A stretch of 64,000 bases of DNA from Polaribacter sp. NJDZ03 (GTDB taxonomy: Bacteria > Bacteroidota > Bacteroidia > Flavobacteriales > Flavobacteriaceae): contig NZ_CP079195.1 in NCBI RefSeq assembly GCF_019263805.1, positions 3,149,001 through 3,213,000 on the forward strand. The letters are read 5' to 3'. Numbering within the stretch: the stretch's first letter is position 1; each line of letters starts with the position of its first letter. Both the position numbers and the translations under genes were made by a program. Below are positions 1 through 11,213 of the stretch, in pieces. The notes under the pieces were generated by a model. It did no database searches. It was given only the letters and a program-made list of their open reading frames with translations, and was not told the origin of the DNA.

Positions 1-2
1 CA

Positions 3-131
3 TATTTTTTAACAATTGCAAATTATTTAAGTTTTATTAAAGTTGCTGAACAATTATTCACAGAACAGCAAGCAATTTATAAATCTATTAGAAATTTAGA
101 AGAAGACTATAATGCTACTTTCTTTTTTTAA
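3..131 (+). pseudogene. Remnant of a LysR-type transcriptional regulator (N-terminal HTH)
   Basis: Frame 3 from the window edge reads without a stop to 131. It has the look of a LysR winged-helix start: a SFIKVAEQL stretch, then TEQQAIYKSIRNLEEDYNATFF. This matches the family pattern of an alanine-rich helix, a recognition helix ending in S/K-x-I-R-x-LE, and an LF-type end. The frame stops at 131, where a LysR protein should continue for about 250 residues. Downstream, all frames are short. One of them, around 342-448, could be a decayed C-terminus (an EARIIGFGIEDIIVEPL-like stretch), but this is weak. The true start lies upstream of the window. I infer a dead regulator gene; a frameshift in a still-used gene is unlikely given the many stops. 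Confidence 0.5.
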
Positions 132-811
132 AAAATCTGATTTAATAAAGTTTTTAATGAGAACTACTTTTGAAAATTGTCTTATAGCTAAAGTAAATTC
201 CAAATTTAAAATAGAATTTCTAAATTCGAAATTTCGGAATCTTAGAAGAGAAAACACCAACCGAAAATGACTATTTAGTAAATTTATAAAAGTTGAAATT
301 GGTTTAGTTACAAGCACTAAAAATTACACTTTTAAAAAGGGGATTATTAGTTAAGAAGCCTTACTAGAAATTCTGTTTATGAGGCAAGAATTATAGGTTT
401 TGGTATTGAAGATATTATAGTAGAACCTCTAAAAAAAATATCACATTAAAAAACACAATACTTTATAATGGTAAACGGTATAGAAGTCATTAAAATTAAT
501 CTTTTCCATAGCCTCTGTAGTACTTTATCCTTTTTAATAACACATTGTGTTAATAGATTTTTCACGACCTCTTAAAGCGTTTATTTCTGTATCTACTAAA
601 GTTGTTTTTAATTTCTTCTTAGCTTACCTGTATAGAAAATTTATTGATGTATATTTTTAATTCTTATCATAATCTAAATGAATATCTAACTATCTTTTAA
701 GTGTTTTTTATATGGCTGATTTTAGTATGTTCTAAAATAAATAGTGAGTTCTAATTCGTTTTAAATTGCTTTTAAAAATCTTATGGTTTTATAAGTATGT
801 GAAACTTAAAC
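132..811. other. Non-coding, apparently decayed DNA
   Basis: No frame of convincing coding character was found. Stops are frequent on both strands and the base composition is very AT-rich. A minus-strand open frame of 73 codons at 96-317 has no recognisable features and overlaps the LysR remnant. The stretch most resembles gene decay products continuing from the LysR remnant, possibly with a second decayed gene on the minus strand around 450-620. Confidence 0.4.
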
Positions 812-852
812 AAAAAAAATCTCCGGTTAATTAATTAACCGGAGATTTTAAA
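812..852. terminator. Bidirectional rho-independent terminator
   Basis: A perfect palindrome (AAAATCTCCGGTTAA and its complement, 816-849) has an A run before it and a T-rich end after it. It can therefore stop transcription in either direction, between the giant minus-strand gene and the decayed region. Confidence 0.75.
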
Positions 853-928
853 ATTTACACACTTTATAAGAAAGTGCTATTGATAATTATATTTAGCTTT
901 AAAACTTTTCCTATATAGTTTTATAAAA

Positions 929-959
929 CTACACCTCTATTTTTAAAATAGAGGTGTAG
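929..959 (-). terminator. Terminator of the giant TSP3 adhesin gene
   Basis: The inverted repeat CTACACCTCTATTTT / AAAATAGAGGTGTAG lies 9 bp after the stop codon of the minus-strand gene. On that strand it is followed by a T-rich stretch. The second palindrome at 812-852 would act as back-up. Confidence 0.75.
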
Positions 960-967
960 AGTATTTG

Positions 968-3900
968 TTATTCAATAACTACTTTCTTACTTATAGTGCC
1001 TTTATTGGTATTCATTTTTACAATATAAACACCTGCTGTTATTTGTTTTTTGATGTCTAATTGGTAAGTACTTTTTTGTTCCTTAATACTCCAAGTAGTT
1101 ACTTTTTTACCAAGTATGTCAAATAAATCAACATTATTAATATTTACTTCTTGGTTTTTAGAGATTACAATGTTGTTATTATCATTGTCTGCATAAATAC
1201 TCGTTTTACCAGTAAGTATATCTTCTTCAACACCTAATAAAGTCCCTTCTGCTGCATTAAAAGCTAAAACAAATCTGTCTGTGTAGATACCTGTTTTTAA
1301 TTGATACGTTGCACTAACATCATTTATTTTCTGTGTTTTACCTGTTAATTTGTCTTTGATGTAAACATCTTGATTGATGTTGTTTATTTCATCAATACCA
1401 ATTGTAATAATACTGTTTTCATTTACAATAACTTCTAATGGTACTTCTAATGCGCTAGAAATTTCTTGTACTCCAGAAATTACATAGCTATTTGCATCAT
1501 TTGGAAACTTCCAATAGAAATCTGTAGTATTAACATCAAACATTTCTGAGTCATATCCTTTTTCATAACCAAAAGAATTTGCTTGATTAAAAGAAATCCC
1601 TATCTGACGATGTAAATTACTTCCTTGATCATTAGAATAACTCATTCCTAATTTTAATATAGGTAGCTCATTATTAGCTGATTTTACAGTTTTTTTCTGA
1701 CTATTTTTTAAGAATATAGAGGTACCAGCTCCTTCTGTTTTATATTCTCTTTGACTATTGTTAAATTTAATTTGTCCGTTACCAATACCTTCTACAAAGA
1801 ATCCCTGTCCTATTGCAACATAAGGTTCTGGATCTTTGTATAAATCATCATATTCACTACCACCAGAGTTAGCAACACAAGATATAAGGCCATCATCATC
1901 TTGAAAGATTAATTTGTTTATAGCAAGCGTACCTAAGTCGCTTGTTGCAGTTATAGTAATATCACTACCTGCTGGTATACATAAATTTATGGTTATATCT
2001 TTATAAAATAGACCGGTAGAAGGAAAAGTAAAATCGCCTTTATCTACATTATCAATTTTTATATTAAACTTCTTAGTTAATAGTGATGCGTAGTTTATTT
2101 TTAAAGTTTCTACTCCTCTAGGAATGTTAGAGAATTTGATATAATCTCTACTGTTTAAATTAACTACAGATCCTAATAGATTTATAATAGATTCTAAAAA
2201 ACCGGTAGTTTCAGTTACATCTTCAGCTAGAAGCGTGTAGTTTACAGGTCCTGTCTCTCCCGTTTTTACTTTAGTTGCCATACTTACGTTCTGAGCAGCA
2301 TAACCACCAATATAACCACCAAAGTTATGACCTGCAGTTCCTGAAGCTTCCGTTTCCGCAACATGTTGCCAAAAATAAAGTGTTGATATTAAAGTGTTAT
2401 TGTCATCTAAAAATTTTCTAGCATTTAAAGCAGAAGGGAAGGGGTTTCCTATTAAATAAGATTGTCCAGCAGTTATCTGCTTAGTCTTAAACTCACCATC
2501 ATTAGGGGTACCTACAAATGTGTAGTTTTGTTTTCTTCCAGGTCCTTTAAAAGTATAACCATCACCTCTATCTATAAGTCCTTTTTTATATTTATGTAAC
2601 CAATTTGCTCTTCCGTTACTAGCAGGAGCATAGGTATATACCCAGTAATCTGCTAAGGAAATACCAGATCCAGTAAATGAACCATCATATCCATTAGCAA
2701 ATGTAATTTCTTTAGGTGTATTTGTTGTTGTACCGTCTCTAAGAACAGATTCTAAAGAATAGGTGTCTGTATTTAAAGTTGTAACTGGTGAACTCATGTA
2801 GTTATAACGATATAAACTAGGCACTTCTGAGTTTTGATCTACAAATAATTGTCCATCACCAGATACTTCACTACCATCTGTGTGTGTTTGTATCAATTGA
2901 GCAGAAGAACCAGATAAACGAATTTCTCCGTTTAACTCTATATCATTAGTAACGACTAATAATTGATCTGTTACTCTTAATTCATTATTCTTAACAACCT
3001 TTAATTTTCTTGCACTTAATCTATTGTTTTCATGGTTATAAAACTCATCAACTATCACATAACGAGATCTGTCTGGAAAACCATTATCCCAAGTACCACC
3101 TGCATTTGTTGTAGTTTCTTTAATTCTATGTAAACCTAACAATGTATTTGCTTGTTTATTAGAACTTGTTATTTCTGAGATTAATGGATCTTCAGGATGT
3201 CTCTTCGTGTTTCCATTACCTGCTCCATAACCAGATTGGTATGTGTTTATGGCATCATCTATAAATACAACCCATTCACTAGAAACATAATCTTTATTAG
3301 GTGCCGTTACTTCATCTATTCTAACAAATGAAGTATTGTCTGTAATATTAGAAACGATATCATATCTATTAGCCCATGCAAAATTTCCTGTTGCAGATGA
3401 AAGTGTTATAATATCATTTGCTCCAACAATTGCAGTTAATGCGCTGTTTTTTATGATTGTTGCATCACCTAAATTTGTTATGTCTGATGTTGTTTTGTTT
3501 TTAAACAAGATAGATTTACCTACTTTTAACTCAGAATCTACCACAACTTCTTCAGTTGGTGTTGCTATTGCTAGTGCATCAACCTGAGCTATTGTTTTAT
3601 TTTGATACAATTGAACTTTAATTGTGTTAGCAGGAATGTCTTCTGAACCGATATTTGTTATTTCAATCCATCTTTCTTCTCCAAACTGATAAATTTGCGT
3701 AATCATAACGTCTGAAGCTTCTGGTATATCTCTATAATCTAGGTTGCCAGTAGTTGGGTTGTTTGGATCGAAATTACCATCTGTATCTCCAAAAGCGTTT
3801 TCTAAAATAGCTAATGTTGTTACTATGTTGTTAGGTGCTGTTCCTCCATCATTTACTGTAAATCCGTTATTTATAATGTCTAAATTATCATCAAAAGCAT

Positions 3901-6900
3901 CATTTAAACCATCACCATCTGTATCTAATAATTTACCACTTGCATCCTTTGCAAGCGCATTTTGTAAATCTCCGTTTTCGGCAATATCAAGTACACCGTC
4001 ATTATCTGAATCTGCATCTAAGTAATCTGGAGTGTCAGTTCCATCCGTATTTTCTGGAATAATGCCAAAACCTGTATAGCCACCAATAGTTTCATAAGTA
4101 TCATCTACACCATTATTATTACTGTCTGCAATGTTGTTTCCAACTCCAGAAGGTTTTTTATAACCACTTGTAGATTGTCCTTCAATATTATCAGGAATAC
4201 CATCGTCATCGGCATCAATGTCTATAAAGTTTGGTTTACCATCTGCATCGGCATCTCCTTTTACATAAGAGTTTGGTTTACCATCTATTGTTGTATTTGT
4301 AGCATCTGTATCTGGTCCGGTAATTATTAAAGGGTTTGCAGCACTTATAGAACCATCTACAGCATCGTCAAAACCATCATTATCACTATCTACTGTAGTA
4401 TCTTGTTTACCATCTCTGTTGGTATCTTTACCACCAGCTTCTATAACATCTGGAATACCATCGTTGTCTGAATCTAGGTCTAAATGATTAGGGATACCAT
4501 CCTTATCAGAATCTCCTGTAATATAAGAGTCTGGTTTACCATCGTTATTATTATCTGCTCCAGTAACTACTAAGGCATTGTTGCTATTATTGATCGTACC
4601 AACTTTTCCGTCTACAGCATCATCAAAACCATCGTTATCAGTATCGTTAATTAATGTACCATTACTGTTGATGTTGTCTACTAAACCATTTCCGTCTTCA
4701 TCTACTCCGCCAGCTTCTATTAAATCTGGAATTCCATCATTATCGGCATCTAAGTCTAACATGTCTAATGTACCATCTTGGTCTGTATCTCCATTAGGGT
4801 AACTATTAGGTTTACCATTGTTGTTTGTATCTGCTCCGGTAACTATTAATGCTTTTGCACTATTATTAGTTCCGTTAACATTTCCATCTACAGCATCATC
4901 AAAACCATCGTTATCAATGTCATTTTTTAGCGTACCATCAGCATTAATAGTATCTACTAAACCATTTCCGTCTTCATCTACTCCGCCAGCTTCTACTAAA
5001 TCTGGAATACCATCATTGTCTGAATCTAAATCTAAATAATTAGGGATACCATCGTTATCTGTATCACCAGTTATGTAAGCGTCTGGTTTACCATCATTGT
5101 TAGCGTCTGTACTTCCTGTAAGTATTAAAGCTTTGTTTTTGTTGATAGTTCCGTTAACATCACCATCTACATAATCATTAAAACCGTCACCATCAGTATC
5201 TAAGAAATTATCTGCAATACCATCTCCATTAGCATCTGTACCACCTGCTTCTACAACATCTGGAACACCATCATTGTCTGAATCTAAATCTTTTGCATCT
5301 GGAATACCATCACCATCTGTATCTGGGTTTGTAATGTTATTTCCGTTCGTTGCACCGGTTACTTGAGAATCATAACGATCATCTAAACCATCATTATCTT
5401 TATCGTTTTTAAGTGTACCGTTACTGTTAATATCGTCTACTTTTCCGTTTCCGTCAGTATCAATACCACCCGCTTCTACAATATCTGCAACACCATCGTT
5501 GTCTGAGTCTAAATCTAGAAAATCTAATACACCATCTTTGTCTGTATCTCCATTAGGATAAGAATTTGGTTTACCATCATTATCTGTATCTGCTCCGGTA
5601 ACTATTAAAGCTTTATTTGGGTTGTTACTTCCATTAACGCTTCCGTCTACAGCATCGTCAAAACCATCTTCGTCAGCATCATTTTTAAGAGAACCGTCTG
5701 TATTTATATTGTCTATTTTTCCATCTCCATTGGCATCAATACCACCAGCTTCTGTAATATCTGTAATACCATCGTTATCTGAATCTAAGTCTATGTGGTT
5801 TGGTATACCGTCTCCATCTGCATCTCCTGTTGTATAAGAATCTGGTTTACCATCATTGTTCGTGTCACTTCCTGTAACAACTAATGCATTGTCTTTGTTA
5901 TTTGGTGTACCAAGTTGACCAACATCACCATCTACAAGATCATCAAAACCATCATTATCTACATCATTTTTTAGCGTACCATCAGCATTAAGGTTGTCTA
6001 CTTTACCATCTCCATTAATGTCTGTACCACCTGCTTCTACGATATCTGGGATACCATCGTTGTCTGAGTCTAAATCTTGTGTATCTGGAATACCATCTCC
6101 GTCTGTATCTGGATTTGTAATATTTTTTCCATTCGTTCCACCTGTAACATTAGCGTCATAACGATCATCTAAACCGTCTTTATCTATATCGTTTTTAAGA
6201 GTACCATCAGTATTAAGATCGTCTACTTTTCCGTTTCCATCTGTGTCAATACCACCAGCTTCTACGATATCTGGAATACCATCATTATCTGAATCTAAAT
6301 CGAAATGATTAGGAATACCATCTCCGTCGTTATCATATACATCTGGTATGCCGTCATTGTTAGAATCTGCGTAGTTTGTAGTACTTCCATCTCCATCGTT
6401 ACCATCATCATGGTTGTCTAAATAGTTAGGGATACCATCTCCATCTTCATCCCCTTCAGCTAGGTTTCCTCCATTTTCTAGAGTATCAGGTATGCCATCG
6501 TTATCATCATCTAAATCGATGCTGTCTGGAATACCATCATTATCATTATCCTTAATATCTCTATAATCTAGATTACCTGTATTTGGGTTATTAGGGTCGA
6601 AGTCTTTATCTTCATCACCAAAAGATTTTTTTAAAGTTAACAAGCTGGTTACTTTTTTATCTGGACTTAAACCATCATTTACAGTAAAACCAATAGTAGG
6701 GTTGTCTGTATTATCATCGAAAGCATCATCTAAACCGTCACCATCTGTGTCTTTTTTTGTAAGAATATTTTGAAGGTCTCCATTTTCTGCAATATCAAGA
6801 ATACCATCATTGTCTGAATCTGCATCTAAATAATCGGGTATTTTATCACCATCGGTATCTACAGGTATAAAAACTTTACCGCCTACTTCGTAAAGGTCAT

Positions 6901-9478
6901 CTATACCATTTTTATTAGTGTCTTTAATTCCTGTACCAATACCACTTGGTGCAATATAGCCAGCTGTTGTTTGTACTTCTATATTATCTGGAATACCATC
7001 ATTATCGGCATCTATATCTTTATAATCTGGTATACCATCTCCGTCTGTTGACGTAGGTGTGTTACCTGTATTTGCTGATGCAGGAATTCCGTTAGTTGAT
7101 GGTGTAGTACCTACAACTCCATCTGCCATTCCATCACGATTTTCATCTTTACCACCAGATTCTATTACATCTGGAATACCATCATTATCTGAATCTAAAT
7201 CTAAACGATTAGGAATACCATCTCCATCTGAATCTGTATTACATAATTGTCTTACTATAATGTCATCAATAGCTAAATCGTTTCCAAATATTGCTTTTGT
7301 ATTGTTTCTGATTACAACAGTAATGTCGCTGTTATTTAATGTAGTTAAAGGAGCATTTGTACCGTAATATTTCCATGCATCTTTACTGCCTGCTTTTTCT
7401 CTAACAATGTTCCCTGTATTTACAGAAGGACCTAAAAGTTTTCCATTTTGCCAAAGTTCTATTTGTATGTTTGGTAAAACTCTAAGAGGATTATCATTAA
7501 CGTTATTGTCAACATCTAAATTTAATACCCAAAAAGATACGTCTAAAAGAGCACCTGCGGTAACACCTTTTATTGTTTTTTGATAAATGACATCTGGTGT
7601 TGTACCTGCATTTACCATTAACATGTTATCTGCTGTTGGTGTTAAGCTACCACTTGTATGGTCTCCTAAAGTTTGCCATTGTCTATCTGCCCAACTTGCG
7701 GAGTTAGGGATGTTATTAAATACTGCGTAAAGATCATCTTGTAGATCACGACTGATATCATTACTACGTGGGTTTTTTAATTCTAAATATCTATAATCTG
7801 TAGTTGCCCCTCCAGATAAACGAGTACTAGTTGTAGCATTACCTACACCAAAATCTTCATTAAGTAAAGGAGTACCATAGATATCACAAATATCTTCATC
7901 AACATCTAAAATACCATCGTTGTCATCATCTAAATCACAAATATCGCTAATACCATCTCCGTCTGTATCTAAGTTACCAGAAGATTTTGCGTCACAACGG
8001 TTACCTACAGTGATGTCTTCATCATTAGAATCACCAAATTCATAATTTGTAATTACGGTATCATTTGGGGTTGTAACAGTAGCTGTTGCACTATTTTGGT
8101 ATACTGCCAAAGGTTGGTTCATAGGTACATTTACATCAAAAATAATAGTAACACTTCCTTTACCATCAATATTAAATTTCCCCCAATTAAGCGTAGTATC
8201 TCCAACTTGTGGTTTTGTTGTAGAAGTTTGTTGAGCATCTTTTAATATAATATTAGCGCCAGATGCATAGGTAAAACCTGCTGGTAGAATATCTTTAGCT
8301 GTTACGCCTTTTAAATCTACATTGGTAGCATTTGTTAAAGTTATTTGGTAAGTACCATTTTCACCGATATTAACTTTAGGTGTGGTAGTTTTTTTAGTTA
8401 CAACTAAACCTCCTGTTGGTATTTTTAATACAATTAAATCTAACATAATAAGATCTTGCCATGACCCTGCGTATAGATTTAAGTTGGTTGAACCTGCTGT
8501 AAAATTACTGTTTACAACATCTATATCCCAAGCTCCATAAGGGCTACCTGTATAAGCATTATTACCTGGAGCTGGGTCTGAAACCCCTCCTGAATTTGCA
8601 AAATCTATAGGGAAGTCTGCAAAGGCATTGTCTGAAACTTTAATACTTTCTCCGTCTATAGCTGCATCTCCTTGTAAAGAAGCTACAGATATACTACCTG
8701 CTACATCACCAGAATATACTTTGTAACCTGTTACAGGAACAGTAATATCTCCATATACAAAACCTTTTAAACCATCATATACATATACTTGATTGATACC
8801 TGGTTCAGCTGTTCTAGATTTATATACTACAAGCATTTGCCATGCTCTTACGTTTTCTTGAGAAAATGCACAAGCAGCATTAAAGTTATACAATACATTG
8901 CTATTTGTAGATGTTGAGATAACATCTGCAGTATACGTTCCAGAAGGGTTGGGTTGTGCTAATACTTCTGCAGTAATATCTGCTAAATAACCTTCGTATT
9001 GAGGACTTAAGGTATTAAACGGTACAGTTTCCTTATAACTTTTATCTCGTGTTATGGTTTTTGTGATTCCGTTAGGAAATTTAATAGGAATAGTTGTAGA
9101 TAAAGGGTTATAGGATGTTAAACCAGTTCTACCATGTTTTACAAGAGCAAACCATTGTACGTATACTGCTTGTATTACTGCATCTGCAGGTATAGATAAA
9201 TTAGCACTAGTAGCTCTTCCATTATTTTTTATACAAGTGTAAGTTGTTCCCGTTGTTTCGTATGAAACCTCACTATTACCAATTTGTTTGTAGGTAAGAT
9301 TGGCTCCAGAAAACTTCTTGTAAAAATTAATATTATCATTGGTGTCGGGTCCTTGCGCACTAATAGAAAAGGAAGTGGCAAATAACAATACGGTAAGTAT
9401 TGTTAAGCTTTTTAAGCTGTTGTTAAATAGGTGTTGAATTTCCCCAAATTCACATACCTGAAAAGTGTTTTTTTTCAT
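968..9478 (-). CDS. Giant T9SS-secreted adhesin-like protein with TSP3 repeat rod (2836 aa)
   Basis: Probably a cell-surface or released calcium-binding protein for adhesion, gliding or biofilm; the role is inferred. Residues 1-42 form a long signal peptide ending SISAQ. A DUF11-like domain covers about 356-480, and a first TSP3 pair about 493-529. A lectin- or jelly-roll-like insert follows to about 744. Then comes an Asp/Asn/Gly rod of TSP3 repeats (D-x-D-x-D-G-I-x-D) to about 1914, organised in roughly 75-85 residue super-repeats each carrying EAGG; I count eight EAGG plus one ESGG. Next is a lamin-tail-like domain (about 1920-2080), then a region shared with two paralogs at 57275 and 63119. 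The last about 75 residues are a T9SS type A sorting domain (LFDILGKKV, then [10 protein letters not shown], ending in KKVVIE). The stop is TAA at 968-970. The plus-strand frames inside are shadows of the Asp-rich repeats. Confidence 0.9.
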   Translation of the reverse strand: MKKNTFQVCEFGEIQHLFNNSLKSLTILTVLLFATSFSISAQGPDTNDNINFYKKFSGANLTYKQIGNSEVSYETTGTTYTCIKNNGRATSANLSIPADAVIQAVYVQWFALVKHGRTGLTSYNPLSTTIPIKFPNGITKTITRDKSYKETVPFNTLSPQYEGYLADITAEVLAQPNPSGTYTADVISTSTNSNVLYNFNAACAFSQENVRAWQMLVVYKSRTAEPGINQVYVYDGLKGFVYGDITVPVTGYKVYSGDVAGSISVASLQGDAAIDGESIKVSDNAFADFPIDFANSGGVSDPAPGNNAYTGSPYGAWDIDVVNSNFTAGSTNLNLYAGSWQDLIMLDLIVLKIPTGGLVVTKKTTTPKVNIGENGTYQITLTNATNVDLKGVTAKDILPAGFTYASGANIILKDAQQTSTTKPQVGDTTLNWGKFNIDGKGSVTIIFDVNVPMNQPLAVYQNSATATVTTPNDTVITNYEFGDSNDEDITVGNRCDAKSSGNLDTDGDGISDICDLDDDNDGILDVDEDICDIYGTPLLNEDFGVGNATTSTRLSGGATTDYRYLELKNPRSNDISRDLQDDLYAVFNNIPNSASWADRQWQTLGDHTSGSLTPTADNMLMVNAGTTPDVIYQKTIKGVTAGALLDVSFWVLNLDVDNNVNDNPLRVLPNIQIELWQNGKLLGPSVNTGNIVREKAGSKDAWKYYGTNAPLTTLNNSDITVVIRNNTKAIFGNDLAIDDIIVRQLCNTDSDGDGIPNRLDLDSDNDGIPDVIESGGKDENRDGMADGVVGTTPSTNGIPASANTGNTPTSTDGDGIPDYKDIDADNDGIPDNIEVQTTAGYIAPSGIGTGIKDTNKNGIDDLYEVGGKVFIPVDTDGDKIPDYLDADSDNDGILDIAENGDLQNILTKKDTDGDGLDDAFDDNTDNPTIGFTVNDGLSPDKKVTSLLTLKKSFGDEDKDFDPNNPNTGNLDYRDIKDNDNDGIPDSIDLDDDNDGIPDTLENGGNLAEGDEDGDGIPNYLDNHDDGNDGDGSTTNYADSNNDGIPDVYDNDGDGIPNHFDLDSDNDGIPDIVEAGGIDTDGNGKVDDLNTDGTLKNDIDKDGLDDRYDANVTGGTNGKNITNPDTDGDGIPDTQDLDSDNDGIPDIVEAGGTDINGDGKVDNLNADGTLKNDVDNDGFDDLVDGDVGQLGTPNNKDNALVVTGSDTNNDGKPDSYTTGDADGDGIPNHIDLDSDNDGITDITEAGGIDANGDGKIDNINTDGSLKNDADEDGFDDAVDGSVNGSNNPNKALIVTGADTDNDGKPNSYPNGDTDKDGVLDFLDLDSDNDGVADIVEAGGIDTDGNGKVDDINSNGTLKNDKDNDGLDDRYDSQVTGATNGNNITNPDTDGDGIPDAKDLDSDNDGVPDVVEAGGTDANGDGIADNFLDTDGDGFNDYVDGDVNGTINKNKALILTGSTDANNDGKPDAYITGDTDNDGIPNYLDLDSDNDGIPDLVEAGGVDEDGNGLVDTINADGTLKNDIDNDGFDDAVDGNVNGTNNSAKALIVTGADTNNNGKPNSYPNGDTDQDGTLDMLDLDADNDGIPDLIEAGGVDEDGNGLVDNINSNGTLINDTDNDGFDDAVDGKVGTINNSNNALVVTGADNNNDGKPDSYITGDSDKDGIPNHLDLDSDNDGIPDVIEAGGKDTNRDGKQDTTVDSDNDGFDDAVDGSISAANPLIITGPDTDATNTTIDGKPNSYVKGDADADGKPNFIDIDADDDGIPDNIEGQSTSGYKKPSGVGNNIADSNNNGVDDTYETIGGYTGFGIIPENTDGTDTPDYLDADSDNDGVLDIAENGDLQNALAKDASGKLLDTDGDGLNDAFDDNLDIINNGFTVNDGGTAPNNIVTTLAILENAFGDTDGNFDPNNPTTGNLDYRDIPEASDVMITQIYQFGEERWIEITNIGSEDIPANTIKVQLYQNKTIAQVDALAIATPTEEVVVDSELKVGKSILFKNKTTSDITNLGDATIIKNSALTAIVGANDIITLSSATGNFAWANRYDIVSNITDNTSFVRIDEVTAPNKDYVSSEWVVFIDDAINTYQSGYGAGNGNTKRHPEDPLISEITSSNKQANTLLGLHRIKETTTNAGGTWDNGFPDRSRYVIVDEFYNHENNRLSARKLKVVKNNELRVTDQLLVVTNDIELNGEIRLSGSSAQLIQTHTDGSEVSGDGQLFVDQNSEVPSLYRYNYMSSPVTTLNTDTYSLESVLRDGTTTNTPKEITFANGYDGSFTGSGISLADYWVYTYAPASNGRANWLHKYKKGLIDRGDGYTFKGPGRKQNYTFVGTPNDGEFKTKQITAGQSYLIGNPFPSALNARKFLDDNNTLISTLYFWQHVAETEASGTAGHNFGGYIGGYAAQNVSMATKVKTGETGPVNYTLLAEDVTETTGFLESIINLLGSVVNLNSRDYIKFSNIPRGVETLKINYASLLTKKFNIKIDNVDKGDFTFPSTGLFYKDITINLCIPAGSDITITATSDLGTLAINKLIFQDDDGLISCVANSGGSEYDDLYKDPEPYVAIGQGFFVEGIGNGQIKFNNSQREYKTEGAGTSIFLKNSQKKTVKSANNELPILKLGMSYSNDQGSNLHRQIGISFNQANSFGYEKGYDSEMFDVNTTDFYWKFPNDANSYVISGVQEISSALEVPLEVIVNENSIITIGIDEINNINQDVYIKDKLTGKTQKINDVSATYQLKTGIYTDRFVLAFNAAEGTLLGVEEDILTGKTSIYADNDNNNIVISKNQEVNINNVDLFDILGKKVTTWSIKEQKSTYQLDIKKQITAGVYIVKMNTNKGTISKKVVIE
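3735..7250 (-). repeat. TSP3-encoding DNA repeat tract (about eight super-repeats)
   Basis: About 3.5 kb of imperfect DNA repeats encode the calcium-binding rod. Recurrent words on the plus strand are ACCATCATTATCTGAATCTA and variants of it. Super-repeats of roughly 230-250 bp alternate two types: one with a GLDDRYD element and one with an FDDAVDG element. Such a tract is expected to change copy number by slippage or recombination. Confidence 0.85.
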
Positions 9479-9593
9479 GGTTTTTGTTTTATTGTTCTCT
9501 GGGGGAGTTGTTAAAATTGTAAAATACGTAGGGGGAATACGACATAATCTGCTTAGGGGCGCAGTTAAGTTGGCAAAATTAGTATTAAGTTAG

Positions 9594-9609
9594 CAAATGT
9601 ACAAATATA
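9594..9609 (-). promoter_or_regulatory. Putative promoter -7 boxes for the giant adhesin gene
   Basis: On the minus strand two overlapping Bacteroidetes -7 boxes of the TAnnTTTG type occur, TATATTTG (9609-9602) and TACATTTG (9601-9594). They would give a 5' untranslated region of roughly 110 nt before the ATG at 9478. Confidence 0.45.
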
Positions 9610-10177
9610 ATGTAAGAATTATTTATTGATTTTTACGGAGTAAATTTGAGGGTTTTTCTATGTTTGTTTATACTAGGTTAAATTAATTTAATGATTTGTA
9701 GCAATTATAAAACATCTAATTGTGCTTTTGCTATTGTGGTAGCATTCCTTAAATACAAAACACATAGAATGCTGTTTTTTAGTATATAATGGTGTGGTTG
9801 CTGAAAAAAATGATATAAAAAATCCTTACCTAAAATAGTTAAATTAATACATACATATATAATGTGTGAGTGTTTTTGTTACGATACGTAGTTTATAAAA
9901 CGCATAAATAATAAGTTACTTTTTTGGGTTTAAAAGTCTATCTGAAAAAAAATAAAAAATAATAAAGAATTGTTTTAGAGAACTTGTAAATGAGGTAATT
10001 AAGAATTATCGCTGTTATAAACAGATGCTTCGGTAGAAAAAAGATAAAAGAAGAACAGTTTTACATTTAGAATTCTGTTTTTAATCTCTTTTTAGTTAAG
10101 GGAATTCATAATTATAGCTTTATTTTTTATCTGATTTTTAATAATTTATCATTTTTTTTATAAAAAATGCTATTTAG
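9610..10177. other. Intergenic region without recognised genes
   Basis: About 570 bp between the divergent adhesin gene and the aromatic operon promoter. All frames are short and AT-rich, and no RNA gene or strong hairpin was recognised. Confidence 0.5.
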
Positions 10178-10208
10178 TTTGTTTGTTTCAATTTTATCTT
10201 TAGATTTG
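10178..10208 (+). promoter_or_regulatory. Promoter of the aromatic amino acid operon
   Basis: TTTG at 10178-10181, 19 bp, then TAGATTTG at 10201-10208. This matches the Bacteroidetes housekeeping consensus TTTG-N19-TAnnTTTG. The predicted transcript start, near 10215, lies about 18 nt before the leader peptide ATG and about 165 nt before pheA. Confidence 0.65.
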
Positions 10209-10232
10209 TCAGTATAAACAAAGAGAATACAA

Positions 10233-10313
10233 ATGTTAAATAACTATTTTACTCGTTTCTATTTTTACTTTTACTTTTTTAGTAAGAGAGGAGACTTTGT
10301 ATCATGTTTTTAA
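10233..10313 (+). CDS. Phe/Tyr-rich attenuation leader peptide (26 aa)
   Basis: A short open frame, ATG 10233 to TAA 10311-10313, encodes 26 residues of which 8 are Phe and 4 are Tyr. They include an uninterrupted FYFYFYFF run at residues 9-16 (10257-10280). It sits between a consensus promoter and a terminator just before pheA, in the position and with the composition of pheL-type leader peptides. The aromatic codons mix TTC/TTT and TAC/TAT, so the run is not simply a T tract. The region before the ATG reads AAAGAGAATACAA, a weak AG-rich ribosome site. The peptide itself probably has no function; its translation is the sensor. I have found no other explanation for it. Confidence 0.7.
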   Translation: MLNNYFTRFYFYFYFFSKRGDFVSCF

Positions 10314-10364
10314 GTAACATTCATATCATATAAAGTCTCGAATTTCATTCGAGGCTTTTTTTTT
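10291..10364 (+). promoter_or_regulatory. Transcription attenuator: antiterminator/terminator pair
   Basis: Terminator: arms GTCTCGAAT (10335-10343) and ATTCGAGGC (10347-10355), 9 bp with one G-U pair and loop TTC, followed by nine T (10356-10364). Antiterminator: GAGACTTTGTAT (10291-10302) pairs over 12 bp (one G-U) with ATATAAAGTCTC (10328-10339), consuming 10335-10339 of the terminator arm, so the two are mutually exclusive. A third pairing, ATACAAA (10227-10233) with TTTGTAT (10296-10302), could block the antiterminator when the leader is untranslated. A ribosome stalled in the Phe/Tyr run leaves 10291 onward largely free; one reaching the stop at 10311 covers it. That predicts read-through when charged tRNA-Phe or tRNA-Tyr is scarce. 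Confidence 0.7.
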
Positions 10365-10381
10365 GACATTATTTGTAATAG

Positions 10382-11206
10382 ATGAATAAAATTATTGCCA
10401 TACAGGGAGCAGAAGGCTCAAATCATCATAAAGTTGCACGCAACTTTTATGGAACCACTATACAATTAAAAGAATGTATGTCTTTTGATGAGTTGGTAGC
10501 TAGTTTAATAGACAATACCGCAGATTTGGGTATTATGGCTTTAGAGAATACCATTGCGGGTTCTATAATTCCTAATTATGCTTTAATTGATAATAATAAT
10601 TTACACATAATAGATGAAGAATATTTAAATATTCATCATCACTTAATGGCTCTAAAAGGTCAGAAAATAGCAGATATTAAAGAAGTTTGGTCTCATCCAA
10701 TGGCATTGTTACAATGTAAGGAGTTTTTTAAAAAATATCCACATATAAAACTAGTGGAAGATGTTGATACTGCTGAGGTTGCAAAAAGAATTTCGAAAGA
10801 AAACTTAGTTGGTATTGCAGCAATTGCACCTAAAATTGCAGCAGAAATATTTAGTTTAGAAATCCTTGAAGATAAACTTCAAACCATAAAAGATAATTCT
10901 ACACGTTTTGTAATTGTACAAACTGCTAAACCAGAAGTTAATAAAGAAGTAAATAAAGCTTCTTTAAAATTTCAGTTGAATCATAAAAGAGGAAGTTTGG
11001 CTGCAATTTTAAATGTGTTGAGTGATTGTAAAATGAACTTAACCAAAATACAGTCTTTACCAGTGATAGAAACTCCGTGGAAATATTCATTTTTTGTAGA
11101 TGTTACTTTTGAAGAATATAGTGAGTATGAAAAAGCAAAAGCGATTATAGAAATAATGGCAGAAGAATTCAAAATTTTAGGAGTTTATAAAAACGGTAGA
11201 AAATAG
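10382..11206 (+). CDS. pheA: Prephenate dehydratase
   Basis: Converts prephenate to phenylpyruvate in phenylalanine synthesis; cytoplasmic. The 274 residues match the stand-alone monofunctional form. The N-terminal catalytic domain begins IIAIQGAEGSNHH, carries the substrate loop ALENTIAGSI near residue 55, and has the catalytic T-R-F motif as NSTRFVIV near residue 178. An ACT domain follows from about 195 (SLKFQLNHKRGSLAAILNVL), where phenylalanine probably binds for feedback inhibition. There is no chorismate mutase domain; that activity is supplied by the last gene of the operon. It starts 17 nt after the attenuator T run. The next gene starts 7 bp after its stop, so it heads a polycistronic operon. 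Confidence 0.93.
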   Translation: MNKIIAIQGAEGSNHHKVARNFYGTTIQLKECMSFDELVASLIDNTADLGIMALENTIAGSIIPNYALIDNNNLHIIDEEYLNIHHHLMALKGQKIADIKEVWSHPMALLQCKEFFKKYPHIKLVEDVDTAEVAKRISKENLVGIAAIAPKIAAEIFSLEILEDKLQTIKDNSTRFVIVQTAKPEVNKEVNKASLKFQLNHKRGSLAAILNVLSDCKMNLTKIQSLPVIETPWKYSFFVDVTFEEYSEYEKAKAIIEIMAEEFKILGVYKNGRK

Positions 11207-11213
11207 TATAGTT

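Noticed and set aside
96..317. 73-codon minus-strand frame as a gene
   Set aside because: No start context, no recognisable composition, and it overlaps the LysR-like remnant on the other strand.
3336..7367. Several plus-strand frames of 71-102 codons across the giant adhesin gene
   Set aside because: They are the antisense of Asp/Asn/Gly-rich TSP3 coding, giving Ser/Pro-rich shadows that repeat with the same period as the real gene.
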